Shown one piece after another: positions 53,514 through 63,092 of a DNA stretch of 64,000 nucleotides (its first letter is position 1; every line of letters starts with the position of its first letter). Where the stretch lies: contig CAOJKP010000003.1 in NCBI GenBank assembly GCA_948438085.1, positions 1 to 64,000 on the forward strand, written 5' to 3'. This DNA comes from an uncultured Clostridium sp. (GTDB lineage Bacteria; Bacillota; Clostridia; TANB77; CAG-508). Below the pieces are notes generated by a model that saw only the letters and a program-made list of their open reading frames with translations, made no database searches and was not told the origin of the DNA. Position numbers and translations under genes: made by a program.

Positions 53514-54806
53514 TCAACCTTTATCCTCTTTGAAATTTGAAATATGTTTTATAACATCACCATATATATAAAAGCTTCCTACAATAAAATTTACAAAATT
53601 AGAGTTATTTTGTAAAACAAAATTAATAGCATTTTTTAAATCCATAACATGTATATTTTTTGCATGATATTGTTTTGCTATATTACATAAAACTTTACCA
53701 TCAACAAATCCTTTTTCTTTATTGCCAGAAGTAAAAATAAACATAGAATCTTCATCATTTGCAAGTAAAGAAATAATTTTTTTATAATCTTTCTTTTCTA
53801 AAATAGAAACAATATAACATTTTTTCTTATTAGCATAGTACATATTTATAGAATTTTTGAAATTCAAAATAGCATTCTCATTATGAGCACCATCAAATAT
53901 AACTAGTGGTTTTTTTACTAATGTTTCAAACCTTGCTTTATGTATAACACTGCTAAGTCCAGAACGTAAACTATCTTCAGATATTTTATAACCTAAATCT
54001 CTTAAAATAAGAATAGCCTCTATACAAAGACAAGCATTTGGTACTTGTATACTACCTTTTAAATTAACTGCAATATGACTAAAATTATTATAATCAAAAT
54101 ATTGATATATCTCATCATAAGAATAATTGCTTATACTAGATTGATTAATTAAATGTAGAGTGCTATTAGTTTCTTTGCATTTATTAATGAAAACTAAATC
54201 AACTAAATCTGAATTGCTAAAAAATAATGTATGAGAACCTTTTTTTATAATACCAGCTTTTTGATATGCAATATCATAAAGTGTATTACCTAAAATTTGC
54301 ATATGATCATATCCAATAGAAGAGATAAGGCAAATTAATGGTTTACTTATAATATTAGTACAATCGAATAATCCGCCTAATCCAGTTTCTAAAACAACAA
54401 AATCAACATTATTTCTATAAAAGTACAATAAAGCAATAGTAGTTTCTAATTCAAATAAGGTAACTTTAGTGTCATGTGTACTATTATAATAATCAACTTT
54501 TGGACTAAGTTCTTCAATTAAATTAGAAAGTTCAATAGAGGAAATGTTAGCATTATTTATACTAATTCTTTCATTATAAGAAATTAAATGTGGAGATATA
54601 AATTTTCCAACTTTATAACCTTCACAAACTAATATATTATTTAACATTTCTACACAACTACCCTTACCATTAGTACCAGCAATATGAATAAATTTCATTT
54701 CTTTTTCGAAGTTAGAATATTCATTCATAAAGTATTCCATAGCTTGTAAAGAAGGGTTTTTTGTTTCATTTGAAAAACTATTTAAATAATTATTAATATC
54801 TATCAT
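53514..54806 (-). CDS. folC: Folylpolyglutamate synthase / dihydrofolate synthase
   Basis: The 430-residue Mur-ligase-type enzyme adds glutamates to folate (and to dihydropteroate in bifunctional forms), which keeps folate in the cell. Visible are IHIAGTNGKGSCVEML (ATP loop), FISPHLISYNERI, LLYFYRNNVDFVVLETGLGGLFD, SSIGYDHMQILG and IFDGAHNENAI. It lies 81 bases after folT, under the same riboswitch. Its use together with an S protein suggests salvage of outside folate. Confidence 0.95.
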   Translation of the reverse strand: MIDINNYLNSFSNETKNPSLQAMEYFMNEYSNFEKEMKFIHIAGTNGKGSCVEMLNNILVCEGYKVGKFISPHLISYNERISINNANISSIELSNLIEELSPKVDYYNSTHDTKVTLFELETTIALLYFYRNNVDFVVLETGLGGLFDCTNIISKPLICLISSIGYDHMQILGNTLYDIAYQKAGIIKKGSHTLFFSNSDLVDLVFINKCKETNSTLHLINQSSISNYSYDEIYQYFDYNNFSHIAVNLKGSIQVPNACLCIEAILILRDLGYKISEDSLRSGLSSVIHKARFETLVKKPLVIFDGAHNENAILNFKNSINMYYANKKKCYIVSILEKKDYKKIISLLANDEDSMFIFTSGNKEKGFVDGKVLCNIAKQYHAKNIHVMDLKNAINFVLQNNSNFVNFIVGSFYIYGDVIKHISNFKEDKG

Positions 54807-54887
54807 TTAATTCACTCTTTCTAGATTTACTGAAATATTTTTTATTACTTACTTGATTAAATATATATTAGTATCAAATAAAGTACT

Positions 54888-55418
54888 TTAGGAATCCAAC
54901 AAATACTTATTTGCAACAGGTTTTATAAATTTATTTAATGAAAATACAGTAATAATTTGAATTGGTAGCATAATAACTTGTGTAGTAACACGAGTAGCAA
55001 CAATAGCAAAATAAGCTTTTCCATATAACATATTAAGCCAAAAAGAAGTAATAAAAATATTAACAACACCAAGTACTAAAACACTACTAATAATTAATCT
55101 AATTAAAAAATTAAAATTGCTAAATTCCTTATCAGACTTATTATACAAAAGTAAACCATAAATTAAACCTCTAATACCAGCACTTACAGTAAATCCAGGA
55201 AAATAACTTCCAAAAGGAAACAAAATTGCACCTATTAAGTCTCCTAATACAGCAATTAATGTACTGTATTTGGGCCCAAGTAAAATAGCACAAATCATTA
55301 TTGGAATAAAGTCTAAGCTTATAACTAAAAATTGTGTTTCAATAGAAACAAATCTTGATAAAATAATTACCAAAGCTAAAAGCATAGCAGATAAAATAAT
55401 TTTCTTACTTTTTTTCAT
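54888..55418 (-). CDS. folT: Folate ECF transporter S component (FolT)
   Basis: The 176-residue membrane protein has about six helices, the LVIILSRFVSIETQFL start, a GDLIGAILFPFGSYFPGFTVSAGIRGLIYG segment that is typical of FolT, and ITSFWLNMLYGKAY. It binds folate outside and docks on the EcfT/EcfA motor. The substrate call is strongly backed by the tetrahydrofolate riboswitch in its leader and by folC downstream. AAAGGAG precedes the ATG by eight bases. Confidence 0.92.
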   Translation of the reverse strand: MKKSKKIILSAMLLALVIILSRFVSIETQFLVISLDFIPIMICAILLGPKYSTLIAVLGDLIGAILFPFGSYFPGFTVSAGIRGLIYGLLLYNKSDKEFSNFNFLIRLIISSVLVLGVVNIFITSFWLNMLYGKAYFAIVATRVTTQVIMLPIQIITVFSLNKFIKPVANKYLLDS

Positions 55419-55462
55419 AAAAAAAGCTCCTTTCTTTTATCCACTATAAAGAAAGGAGCTTT
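55419..55462 (-). terminator. Riboswitch-controlled terminator that also hides the folT ribosome site
   Basis: A perfect 15-bp stem (55423-55437 with 55448-55462) is followed by a T-run on the minus strand and directly by the folT ATG. The distal arm contains AAAGGAG, so this hairpin could block both transcription and translation. Confidence 0.88.
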
Positions 55463-55482
55463 GAATCTCCTAAAAATCTTTA

Positions 55483-55575
55483 ATAGCGGAATGCGAACAT
55501 TAATAAGCAATTTACATTTTGCCCTAATAGCAACTTCCTGTCTATTAGGTCTTAACTATTAATGTCCTACTCTAT
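55483..55575 (-). promoter_or_regulatory. Tetrahydrofolate riboswitch
   Basis: Read on the minus strand, the element starts ATAGAGTAGG and AGTTAAGACC, and ends ATTAATGTTCGCATTCCGCTAT. ATAG/CTAT closes the first helix, CATTAATA pairs with TATTAATG, and the AGAGTAG and GCATTCCGCT phrases match the THF-I class (Rfam RF01831) as I know it. A terminator and folT-folC follow, the standard context. Confidence 0.88.
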
Positions 55576-55651
55576 ATTTTTATAAAAATATTATAATACA
55601 AAAAAGAACGAAATTCAACATATTTTTAAACAAGTACTGTCAATATTAACT

Positions 55652-55812
55652 AATTAGCGCGAAGGAAGTAAATATATAAATATTTTGAACATAAAGAGCC
55701 ATGCGTGGGTGACCGATGAGAACTGTTAAAATACGTGAGTATTTTTTACAGTTCCATTGGGGAATGGCGATTGACGAGAAAAAATATTTATATATTTACT
55801 CCCTGGGAGCGG
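55652..55812 (-). repeat. Palindromic intergenic element, type B copy 3 (inverted)
   Basis: It is the inverse of copies 1 and 2: GCGCGAAGGAAGTAAATATA end, ATGCGTGGGTGACCGATGAG, the inner AACTGTTAAAATAC hairpin, CCATTGGGGAATGGCGA, and CTCCCTGGGAGC. Outer arms differ from copies 1-2 (TAAATATATAAATATTTT type) but still pair. Confidence 0.85.
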
Positions 55813-55902
55813 TATATTATTATACATATTTATTTTTTAATAAAAGCTTTTATTTTATAAAAAAATGTGGTATATTAAGTAAAAATATATTGGAGGGAAA
55901 GC

Positions 55903-57426
55903 ATGAAAAAAGGAAGAAGATATGATGATGAACCAAAGCTAAATGTAAAAAAAGTTATAGCAGTAATAGTTGCCATTATTGTTATAATAATGTTTATAAT
56001 AGCAATTAATAAACTATTAGATTCAAACAATACAAATGAAATAATATCGGTTAAAAGTTATTATCCAGTATATACAAATGAAAAGTGGGGAGTAATTAAT
56101 TCAAATGGTGAAATTGTAATAGAGCCTACAATGGATGAAATGATTGTTATTCCAGATAATAAAACAGATTTATTTATATGTAACTATGATATAAATTATG
56201 AAAATAATACATATAAAACAAAAGTAATAAACTCTAAAAATGAGGAAAAGTTTAATGAATATGATTTAGTAGAAGCAATAGGAAATGTAGATAAAAGTAG
56301 TAATACTACTTGGTATGAGGAAAAAATATTAAAAGTTAAAAAAGATAATAAATACGGGCTTATTGACTATCAGGGAAAAATTATATTAGATACAATATAT
56401 GACCAAATATATGCATTAGAGGGAATTAAAAATAGCATAATTATAGTAAAGGAAAATAAATTAGGTCTATGTGATAACACAGGTTCAATTATTATAGAAC
56501 CTGTATATGAAAAAATACTACCAATAGGAAATGATAATAAAAATGGTTATGTTGTAGTTAATAAAGAAAACAAATATGGAGTAATAGACACTTTAAAAAA
56601 AGAAGTATTAGAAGTAATATATGATAAAGTAGAAAATATTGCGCAAAATGGATATTATGTTGTAACACAAGATGGAACAAATAAGATTATCAATAAAGAT
56701 AAAAGTACGCATTTAGAAAATAAGTTTGATGAAGTATGTGAAATTAAAGACGAAATTGTAATATACAAAAAAAATAAAAAATATGGAGCTTTAAGGCTTT
56801 CAGGAGAAGAAATTATTCAAGCAAAATATGATTACTTAACATTTGCGCTTACAAATTGTTTCATAGCAAAGATAGATGGCAAATATGGTGTTATAAACAA
56901 TTCTAATGAAGAAAAACTAAAATTCGAATACTCTAATATAGAATATATAAAAGAAGGAGATTTCCTATTAGCATATGAAAATGATGACATATACGCAAAT
57001 ATAATCGATTCAAACTTTGAAAATAAAGAAAAAGGAATAATTTCAGATATAAATACTCAAAAAGGATATATTAAAATAACAAAACAAACAGGAGAGTATA
57101 TATATTATAATTTTAAATTTGAACAACAAGAAAAGAGCAAAATACTTAAAGAAAATGATATAATATTAACAAAAAATAATAATCTATATGGATATGTAAA
57201 TCAAGATGGAAAAAATGTTGTGGAATGTATATATAATGATGCTAAAGAACTTAATCAATATGGATATGCTGCCGTAAATAAAGATGGAAAATGGGGAGCA
57301 ATAGATAAAAATGGAAAAGTAGTATGTGAATGTATATACGATTTAAGTGATAATGTACTTATAGATTTTATTGGAAAATGGCATATAGGTATAGATACAA
57401 ATTCTGTATACTATACAGATATGTAA
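55903..57426 (+). CDS. Membrane-anchored WG-repeat protein
   Basis: The 507-residue product has a basic N-terminus, one membrane helix (about residues 18-39) and at least eight WG-type repeats in the outside part, such as KWGVINSNGEIVIEP, KYGLIDYQGKIILD, KYGVINNSNEE, LYGYVNQDGKNVVE and KWGAIDKNGKVVCE. WG repeats build a beta structure, usually for binding; the partner is unknown. GGAGGG precedes the ATG; acpS follows after 14 bases. Confidence 0.9.
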   Translation: MKKGRRYDDEPKLNVKKVIAVIVAIIVIIMFIIAINKLLDSNNTNEIISVKSYYPVYTNEKWGVINSNGEIVIEPTMDEMIVIPDNKTDLFICNYDINYENNTYKTKVINSKNEEKFNEYDLVEAIGNVDKSSNTTWYEEKILKVKKDNKYGLIDYQGKIILDTIYDQIYALEGIKNSIIIVKENKLGLCDNTGSIIIEPVYEKILPIGNDNKNGYVVVNKENKYGVIDTLKKEVLEVIYDKVENIAQNGYYVVTQDGTNKIINKDKSTHLENKFDEVCEIKDEIVIYKKNKKYGALRLSGEEIIQAKYDYLTFALTNCFIAKIDGKYGVINNSNEEKLKFEYSNIEYIKEGDFLLAYENDDIYANIIDSNFENKEKGIISDINTQKGYIKITKQTGEYIYYNFKFEQQEKSKILKENDIILTKNNNLYGYVNQDGKNVVECIYNDAKELNQYGYAAVNKDGKWGAIDKNGKVVCECIYDLSDNVLIDFIGKWHIGIDTNSVYYTDM

Positions 57427-57440
57427 AAATGGGAGGCACT

Positions 57441-57812
57441 ATGCAAATAAACTGTGGTACAGACATTATAGAAATAGGCAGAATAGAAGAAGCTATTGAG
57501 GAATTAGGCGATAAATTTATTAGTAGAGTATTTACTAAAAAAGAAATAGAATACTGTGAAGGAAAAAATAATGCAAAATATGAACACTATGCAGGACGAT
57601 TTGCTGCAAAAGAAGCAGCATTTAAGGCAATATCGAAGCTGTTAGAAGATAAATACAGTATTAATTGGAAAAATATAGAAGTCGAAAATGATGAAGATGG
57701 TAGACCAAAAATAAATTTTATAGATATTGATATGAGCAAAATTGAGAAAATAGATATAAGTATATCGCATTGTAAACAATATGCAACTGCGAATGTAATA
57801 ATTGCTTATTAG
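57441..57812 (+). CDS. acpS: Holo-[acyl-carrier-protein] synthase
   Basis: The 123-residue enzyme transfers phosphopantetheine from CoA to acyl carrier protein. It shows CGTDIIEIGRIEEAI with the magnesium-binding Asp, FTKKEIEYC, and GRFAAKEAAFKAI with the second acidic ligand. I start it at ATG 57441, after GGGAGG; an in-frame upstream ATG overlaps the WG-repeat gene. The length is normal. Confidence 0.95.
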   Translation: MQINCGTDIIEIGRIEEAIEELGDKFISRVFTKKEIEYCEGKNNAKYEHYAGRFAAKEAAFKAISKLLEDKYSINWKNIEVENDEDGRPKINFIDIDMSKIEKIDISISHCKQYATANVIIAY

Positions 57813-57897
57813 TATATAATATAACTAAACAAGAAGTAATATTAATATAAAAAACGAGTTCAAACATATTATTAATATAGTATGAAAGGATAACAAT

Positions 57898-58674
57898 ATG
57901 GAATTATTTGATTCACATTGTCATTTAAATGATGAGAAATTTGATGAAGATAGAGATAATGTAATAAAAAGTATTTATAAAGCAGGAGTATCTAAAATAG
58001 TAAATGCAGGATATGACATATCATCATCAAAAAAAGCAATAGATATTGCAAAAAAAAATGAATATATATATTGTACTGTTGGAATATCTCCAAATGATGT
58101 ACCTAAAAGTATAAAAGAAATAGATGACCAAATTAAAGAAATAAAATCATTACTTAATAATAAAAAAATAGTTGCAATAGGAGAAATAGGATTAGATTAT
58201 TATTGGAATAAAGAAAATAAAAGTATACAAAAAGATATGTTTATTAAGCAAATAGAACTTGCTAATATATATAATTTACCAATTCAAATTCATACAAGAG
58301 AAGCTGTAGATGATACAATAAAAATACTAAGAGAAAACAAAGTTGAAAAAAGTGGAATATTTCATTGCTGCCCATTAAATAGGCAATTGGTTAATGAAGC
58401 TTTAAAAATGGGATTCTATATATCATTTGCAGGACCTATAACATTTAAAAATTCAAAAAATGCTGAAGAAATAATAAATATGGTACCACTTGATAAGATT
58501 TTAATAGAAACAGATAGTCCATATTTATCTCCAGAACCCAATAGAGGAAAAAGAAATACACCTGAAAATGTAGTATTTAATGCGAGAAAAATAGCAGAAG
58601 TTACAAAAAAATCACCCCAAGAAATAGCAAGTATCACATATGAAAATGCGTGTAGAATATTTGGAATACAATAA
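57898..58674 (+). CDS. tatD: TatD family metal-dependent DNase
   Basis: The 258-residue TIM-barrel hydrolase shows FDSHCHLND (metal HxH), GEIGLDYYW (bridging Glu), IQIHTREA and FHCC (His ligands), and IETDSPYLSPEPNRGKRN (catalytic Asp). TatD enzymes are nucleases with 3'-exonuclease and repair roles. Length and motifs are complete. It follows acpS by 85 bases and ends at a strong hairpin. Confidence 0.95.
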   Translation: MELFDSHCHLNDEKFDEDRDNVIKSIYKAGVSKIVNAGYDISSSKKAIDIAKKNEYIYCTVGISPNDVPKSIKEIDDQIKEIKSLLNNKKIVAIGEIGLDYYWNKENKSIQKDMFIKQIELANIYNLPIQIHTREAVDDTIKILRENKVEKSGIFHCCPLNRQLVNEALKMGFYISFAGPITFKNSKNAEEIINMVPLDKILIETDSPYLSPEPNRGKRNTPENVVFNARKIAEVTKKSPQEIASITYENACRIFGIQ

Positions 58675-58694
58675 TTAATTTTATTATTATTAAT

Positions 58695-58742
58695 GAAAAA
58701 AATATAAGAACAAATAACTTTGCTATTTGTTCTTATATTTTG
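58695..58742. terminator. Bidirectional terminator between tatD and a minus-strand gene
   Basis: A stem of about 18 bp (ATATAAGAACAAATA side with TATTTGTTCTTATAT) separates the convergent genes, with A-run and T-run flanks. Confidence 0.88.
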
Positions 58743-58743
58743 C

Positions 58744-59367
58744 TTAGTAGTTTTCAATATTATTAACTAAAAACTGTTTTAGAGATAGATTGTCTTTATT
58801 TGAATTATTAAAAGAGTACATACTATAATTTAATCGTTGATAAACTTTATTTGTTTTATTGATTTCATAAAATGAAATTTTTGCTCCAGATGTAGCAAGT
58901 AATCTAAAATAATTAGAATTTATGTCTATATCATTAAACGAATATACAAATAAACGATTCATGTTTTCACTTTCAATTTTATTAGAAATTATATCTATAT
59001 ATTTATTTAAATCTCCTTTTATAACCATAACTGCATAACCTTCAGGTGGATTGCAATATAAATAATTATTATTTTCTTCTAAATGAACAACATATGAAAA
59101 ATATTTTGTTTCTTTTAAAAGAGATTCTTGTGTGTATACAATATAATTTTCATTGTTATGTTTAACATAATAAATATTTCCTTTTAATTCTCCTTCTCCG
59201 CCACCATATTTTACTTTTTCTAAAATAACATAATTATCTCCAAATTTTTCATAAAGATAACCTTCTATTCCTACATTTTTATCAATAGGTTTAATATTAT
59301 TAATTACTACTATTATACTTACAAAAGCTATTAATAATACAAGTATAATTATTACACTTTTTTTCAT
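58744..59367 (-). CDS. Membrane-anchored or secreted protein, unknown
   Basis: The 207-residue product has a basic start and one helix (about residues 4-24), possibly a signal anchor, followed by an outside domain with YLYEKFGDNYVILEKVKYGGGEGEL, YYVKHNNENYIVY and PPEGYAVMVIKGD. I do not recognise a family. AGGAG lies before the ATG. It forms a convergent pair with tatD and lies downstream of htpX. Confidence 0.65.
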   Translation of the reverse strand: MKKSVIIILVLLIAFVSIIVVINNIKPIDKNVGIEGYLYEKFGDNYVILEKVKYGGGEGELKGNIYYVKHNNENYIVYTQESLLKETKYFSYVVHLEENNNYLYCNPPEGYAVMVIKGDLNKYIDIISNKIESENMNRLFVYSFNDIDINSNYFRLLATSGAKISFYEINKTNKVYQRLNYSMYSFNNSNKDNLSLKQFLVNNIENY

Positions 59368-59442
59368 CAATTTTCTCCTAATAAAATATTCTTTAAGTTA
59401 ATATATCATATTCTTTATAATGTAGCAAGTGAATGTTTCTGT

Positions 59443-60339
59443 TTATTGTATATTTTTTATTGCTTCAATTCTAGCCTCAGTACTTGGATGAGTGGAAAAT
59501 AAAGAACTTTTTTTCTTTTTACCTTTTGCATTTTTCTTAAATGGATCAGAAATAAACATATGTGCAGTAGAAGAACTAGCTGTTCTTAGCTGATTAGAAT
59601 CTTCTTCTAATTTTTGTAATGCAGAAATTAAACCTTGAGGATTCCTTGTTAATTCTACAGAAGTAGCATCTGCTAAGAATTCTCTACGTCTTGAAACGGC
59701 TAATTGCATAAGCTGAGCAACTATTGGAGATAAAACAAGAAATATAAGTCCAATTAGTGCCATAAAGCCACCAACTTTACTATCATCGTCGTCATCTAAA
59801 TGTCTATATAAAGAACTTCTTGTAAGCCAATCTGCAAGCATTACTATAAAACCAACCATTACAGAAACTACAGCACTAAGTCGTATATCATAATTTTTTA
59901 TATGACCTAATTCATGTGCAACTACACCTTCTAATTCATAATAATCTAACTTTTCTAGTAGACCAGTAGTAACACATATAACAGAATGTTCAGGGTTTCT
60001 TCCTGTTGCAAAAGCATTAGGTTGAGCATCCTCTACAATATATAATTTAGGTTTAGTATCAAGACCTGCACTAATAACTAATGAATCTAATATATTTACA
60101 AGTTTTTGATTTTCCTCTTTTGTTGCAGGTCTAGCTCTACAAGAAGCAAGAACTACTTTATCACAATTATAATATGAAACATAAGTAGTAATTATAGAAA
60201 ATATTAAAGCTATTATTATAGAAAATGACCCTAAGTTAAAAGCAACACATACATAATATACAATTAATGTAAGAAGCAATAAAAAGAAAAAAACTATAAT
60301 ACCTGTTTTTATTTTATTTTTTCGTATATCTTCAAACAT
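59443..60339 (-). CDS. htpX: Membrane zinc metalloprotease HtpX
   Basis: The 298-residue M48 protease has two N-terminal helices (about residues 13-53), the zinc site HELGHIKNYD, further helices near 150-170 and 190-210, and SRRREFLADATSVELT with the third ligand Glu. The C-terminal STHPSTEARIEAI is typical. It degrades damaged membrane proteins. lemA lies just upstream, a common pairing. Confidence 0.95.
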   Translation of the reverse strand: MFEDIRKNKIKTGIIVFFFLLLLTLIVYYVCVAFNLGSFSIIIALIFSIITTYVSYYNCDKVVLASCRARPATKEENQKLVNILDSLVISAGLDTKPKLYIVEDAQPNAFATGRNPEHSVICVTTGLLEKLDYYELEGVVAHELGHIKNYDIRLSAVVSVMVGFIVMLADWLTRSSLYRHLDDDDDSKVGGFMALIGLIFLVLSPIVAQLMQLAVSRRREFLADATSVELTRNPQGLISALQKLEEDSNQLRTASSSTAHMFISDPFKKNAKGKKKKSSLFSTHPSTEARIEAIKNIQ

Positions 60340-60392
60340 ATTATCAACTCCATTATTTAAAAATTAGGTTGGAAGATTTCCAACCTAGTAAA

Positions 60393-60953
60393 TTATTTAT
60401 CAAAATTTACTTTTACATTTTTTCTTGCTTCATCACTTTCAGCTTCAAATAAATCTGCTGGTTTAAAATTAAACATAGAAGCTATAATATTAGATGGTAC
60501 AACTTGTAATTTTGTATTGTATAATGTTGCAGAATCATTATAAAATTGTCTTGAAAAAGATATTTTATTTTCTGTTGAACGTAATTCTTCTTGTAATTCA
60601 GAAAAATTTTGATTTGCTTTTAGTTCTGGATAATTTTCCGAAACTGACATTATAGTTTTTAAAGTACTAGATAATTGTGTATCTAATTCAGCTTTTTCTT
60701 TTACAGTTGTTGTATTTGCCCATGCAGTTCTTAATTCAGCAATTTTTGTAAATGTTTCTTCTTCATGTTTCATATAACCTTTTACAGTTTCAACTAAGTT
60801 AGGTATTAAATCAAATCTTCTTTGTAGCTGTACGTCAATTTGGCTCCAAGCATTTGTTGTTTTCATTCTAGATTTAACAAGACCATTATATACAGATATT
60901 ATCCATAAAACTAGAAGTAAGACCACTATTATGATACAAATAATAATTCCCAT
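60393..60953 (-). CDS. lemA: LemA family protein
   Basis: The 186-residue protein has an N-terminal helix (about residues 2-20), then the LemA signature YNGLVKSRMKTTNAWSQIDVQLQRRFDLIPNLVETVKGY and a four-helix bundle ending near FNFKPADLFEAESDEARK. I start it at ATG 60953 with AAGGAGG upstream. LemA proteins are membrane anchored with unknown function. It is followed by htpX, which suggests a shared envelope role. Confidence 0.94.
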   Translation of the reverse strand: MGIIICIIIVVLLLVLWIISVYNGLVKSRMKTTNAWSQIDVQLQRRFDLIPNLVETVKGYMKHEEETFTKIAELRTAWANTTTVKEKAELDTQLSSTLKTIMSVSENYPELKANQNFSELQEELRSTENKISFSRQFYNDSATLYNTKLQVVPSNIIASMFNFKPADLFEAESDEARKNVKVNFDK

Positions 60954-61186
60954 ATTTTCCTCCTTATAAATAACTATAATCATATAATATCACATACATA
61001 TACTTTATGCAAGAATAGATAAATTATAAATCAAAAAAAATTTTTTTTGGTAATATTTGTTAAATGAGGTGAATATAATTAATATATAAGGTTTTTAGCA
61101 ATTTTATTAAAGACTTTTTAAAATTTGACTTTAAAAATCTTATAGTATATAATACTAAATAAGTCACAAAGGAGGAAAAAATCCAT

Positions 61187-62188
61187 ATGATGAGAAATGA
61201 AAAAGCGTCGATATCCGTAAGGAAAATTGCGTTTACAACATTGTTGTTCATCATTATATTCAGTGTGGGAGTACTAGCGACAAATATTAAAATTAATGAT
61301 GTAAAAATAATATTATCTAACAAATGTGAAATAAATGTTTTAACAACAAAAACAAAAATTTCGGATATTTTAGATGAAAATCATATTATTATTATGCCTG
61401 ATGAAAATGTTGTTCCAGATGAGGAATCGCATATAGATGAAACAAATACAATTAGAATAACAAAAATGTCAGATTATAAAAATAATATTATAAAACTTGC
61501 AGAAGAAAATAGTGAAGTATCTATAGAACAATTGTTATGTAATTACTCACCAATTGTAGAAAAGATTGTTACAGAACAAATAGCAATACCATATGAAACA
61601 ATAACAAAACAGGTTACAGAAGGACAGACAGATACAACAACTAGGGTTTTACAAGAAGGTAAAGATGGGATAAAAGAAATTACCTATAGAGCTAAATATA
61701 AGAATGAAGAGGAAGTAGAAAGAATTATTTTATCAGAAAAAGTAATTTCAGAACCAATAAATAAAATTGTACAAGTAAATAAAAAATCAACTTCAAGGTC
61801 AAATCAAACTCATAGAGTAGATGCAAATCCTGCTATTAATTCTACAAACGTATTGGCAAAAAGAGTAGTATCAACTACTCCAATAGTAAAAACATTTAAT
61901 ACATCTGCATATGATTCATGTATTAAGTGTTGTGGAAAATCAAATGGAATAACTTCATCAGGAGTTAAGGCAACACCATGGTATACAATTGCAGCTGGAA
62001 ATGCATATCCTGTTGGAACAATAATTTATATACCATCTCTAAAAGATAAACCAAATGAAGGATGGTTTATAGTACAAGATAGAGGTGGATCGATATCTAA
62101 TTCTAAAATAGATATTTATATGACAACACATGCTCAAGCGTTACAGTTTGGTAGAAAAAATTTGGAATGTTATGTATATGTACCATAA
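61187..62188 (+). CDS. Cell-wall protein with DUF348, G5 and 3D domains (YabE-like)
   Basis: The 333-residue protein has an N-terminal signal or anchor helix (about residues 13-31), a DUF348-like ubiquitin-type segment (KTKISDILDENHI), a G5 domain (IPYETITKQVTEGQTDTTTRVLQEGKDG), a Ser/Asn linker and a C-terminal 3D domain (FNTSAYDSCIKCCGKSNGITSSG, then VQDRGGSI and KIDIYMTTHAQAL). The 3D domain resembles MltA-type lytic enzymes, so it probably cuts or remodels peptidoglycan at growth or germination. GGAGG precedes the ATG pair. Confidence 0.92.
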   Translation: MMRNEKASISVRKIAFTTLLFIIIFSVGVLATNIKINDVKIILSNKCEINVLTTKTKISDILDENHIIIMPDENVVPDEESHIDETNTIRITKMSDYKNNIIKLAEENSEVSIEQLLCNYSPIVEKIVTEQIAIPYETITKQVTEGQTDTTTRVLQEGKDGIKEITYRAKYKNEEEVERIILSEKVISEPINKIVQVNKKSTSRSNQTHRVDANPAINSTNVLAKRVVSTTPIVKTFNTSAYDSCIKCCGKSNGITSSGVKATPWYTIAAGNAYPVGTIIYIPSLKDKPNEGWFIVQDRGGSISNSKIDIYMTTHAQALQFGRKNLECYVYVP

Positions 62189-62201
62189 ATGAAATTAATA
62201 T

Positions 62202-62245
62202 AAAGAAAAGGTATAATTGTGTAGATTATACCTTTTCTTTATGAT
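62202..62245 (+). terminator. Intrinsic terminator
   Basis: A perfect 16-bp stem (62202-62217 with 62225-62240) ending in a T-run, just after the stop codon. Confidence 0.88.
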
Positions 62246-62320
62246 ATAATAACACAAGAAAATAATATAAAACTTTTTATTTCACAATATAAAGTGAAAA
62301 TAAAAATGGAGGAAACATAT

Positions 62321-63076
62321 ATGAAACTAATTTCATGGAATGTTAATGGATTAAGGGCAGCATTAACAAAAGGGTTTGAAGAATTTTTTTATGAAGTAGA
62401 TGCAGATATATTTTGTATACAAGAAACTAAAATGCAAGAAGGTCAAATTGAAAATTTTGAATTAAAAGGATATAGGGAATATTGGAATAGTGCGATAAAA
62501 AAAGGATATTCTGGCACAGCTGTTTTTACAAAAATTAAACCTAAAAGCGTTAAATATGGAATAGGGAAAAAAGAACATGACGAAGAGGGTAGAGTTATTA
62601 CACTAGAATTTGAAAAATTTTATTTAGTAAATATATATACTCCAAATTCCAAAAGAGAGTTAGAAAGACTAGATTACAGAATGATTTGGGAAGATGAAAT
62701 AAGAACATATCTTATAAACTTAAGTAAAGAAAAAGCAGTAATAATGTGTGGAGATTTAAATGTAGCACATGAAGAAATAGATTTAAAAAACCCAAAGACA
62801 AATAGACATAATGCAGGATTTACAGATGAAGAAAGAAACAAAATGACTGAACTATTAAATTCTAAATTTATAGATACATATAGATATATGAATCCAACAA
62901 AAATTGAATATAGTTGGTGGTCATATATGGGTCAAGCACGTAACAAAAATATTGGTTGGAGAATAGATTATTTTATAGTATCAGATAATATAAAGCAAAG
63001 AATAAAAAATGCATCAATTCACACTAATATATATGGAAGTGACCATTGTCCAGTTGAATTAGATATAGAAATTTAA
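62321..63076 (+). CDS. xth: Exodeoxyribonuclease III
   Basis: The 251-residue endonuclease/exonuclease/phosphatase-fold enzyme cuts DNA at abasic sites. Key motifs are ISWNVNGLRA, FCIQETKMQEG (metal Glu), IYTPNSKR, CGDLNVAHEEIDL (catalytic Asp/Asn), YSWWSY, WRIDYFIVS and GSDHCPVEL (catalytic His). I start at ATG 62321 after GGAGG; an in-frame ATG at 62294 lacks a site. The permease gene follows after 16 bases. Confidence 0.95.
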   Translation: MKLISWNVNGLRAALTKGFEEFFYEVDADIFCIQETKMQEGQIENFELKGYREYWNSAIKKGYSGTAVFTKIKPKSVKYGIGKKEHDEEGRVITLEFEKFYLVNIYTPNSKRELERLDYRMIWEDEIRTYLINLSKEKAVIMCGDLNVAHEEIDLKNPKTNRHNAGFTDEERNKMTELLNSKFIDTYRYMNPTKIEYSWWSYMGQARNKNIGWRIDYFIVSDNIKQRIKNASIHTNIYGSDHCPVELDIEI

Positions 63077-63092
63077 AATAAGGAGGATAAAT

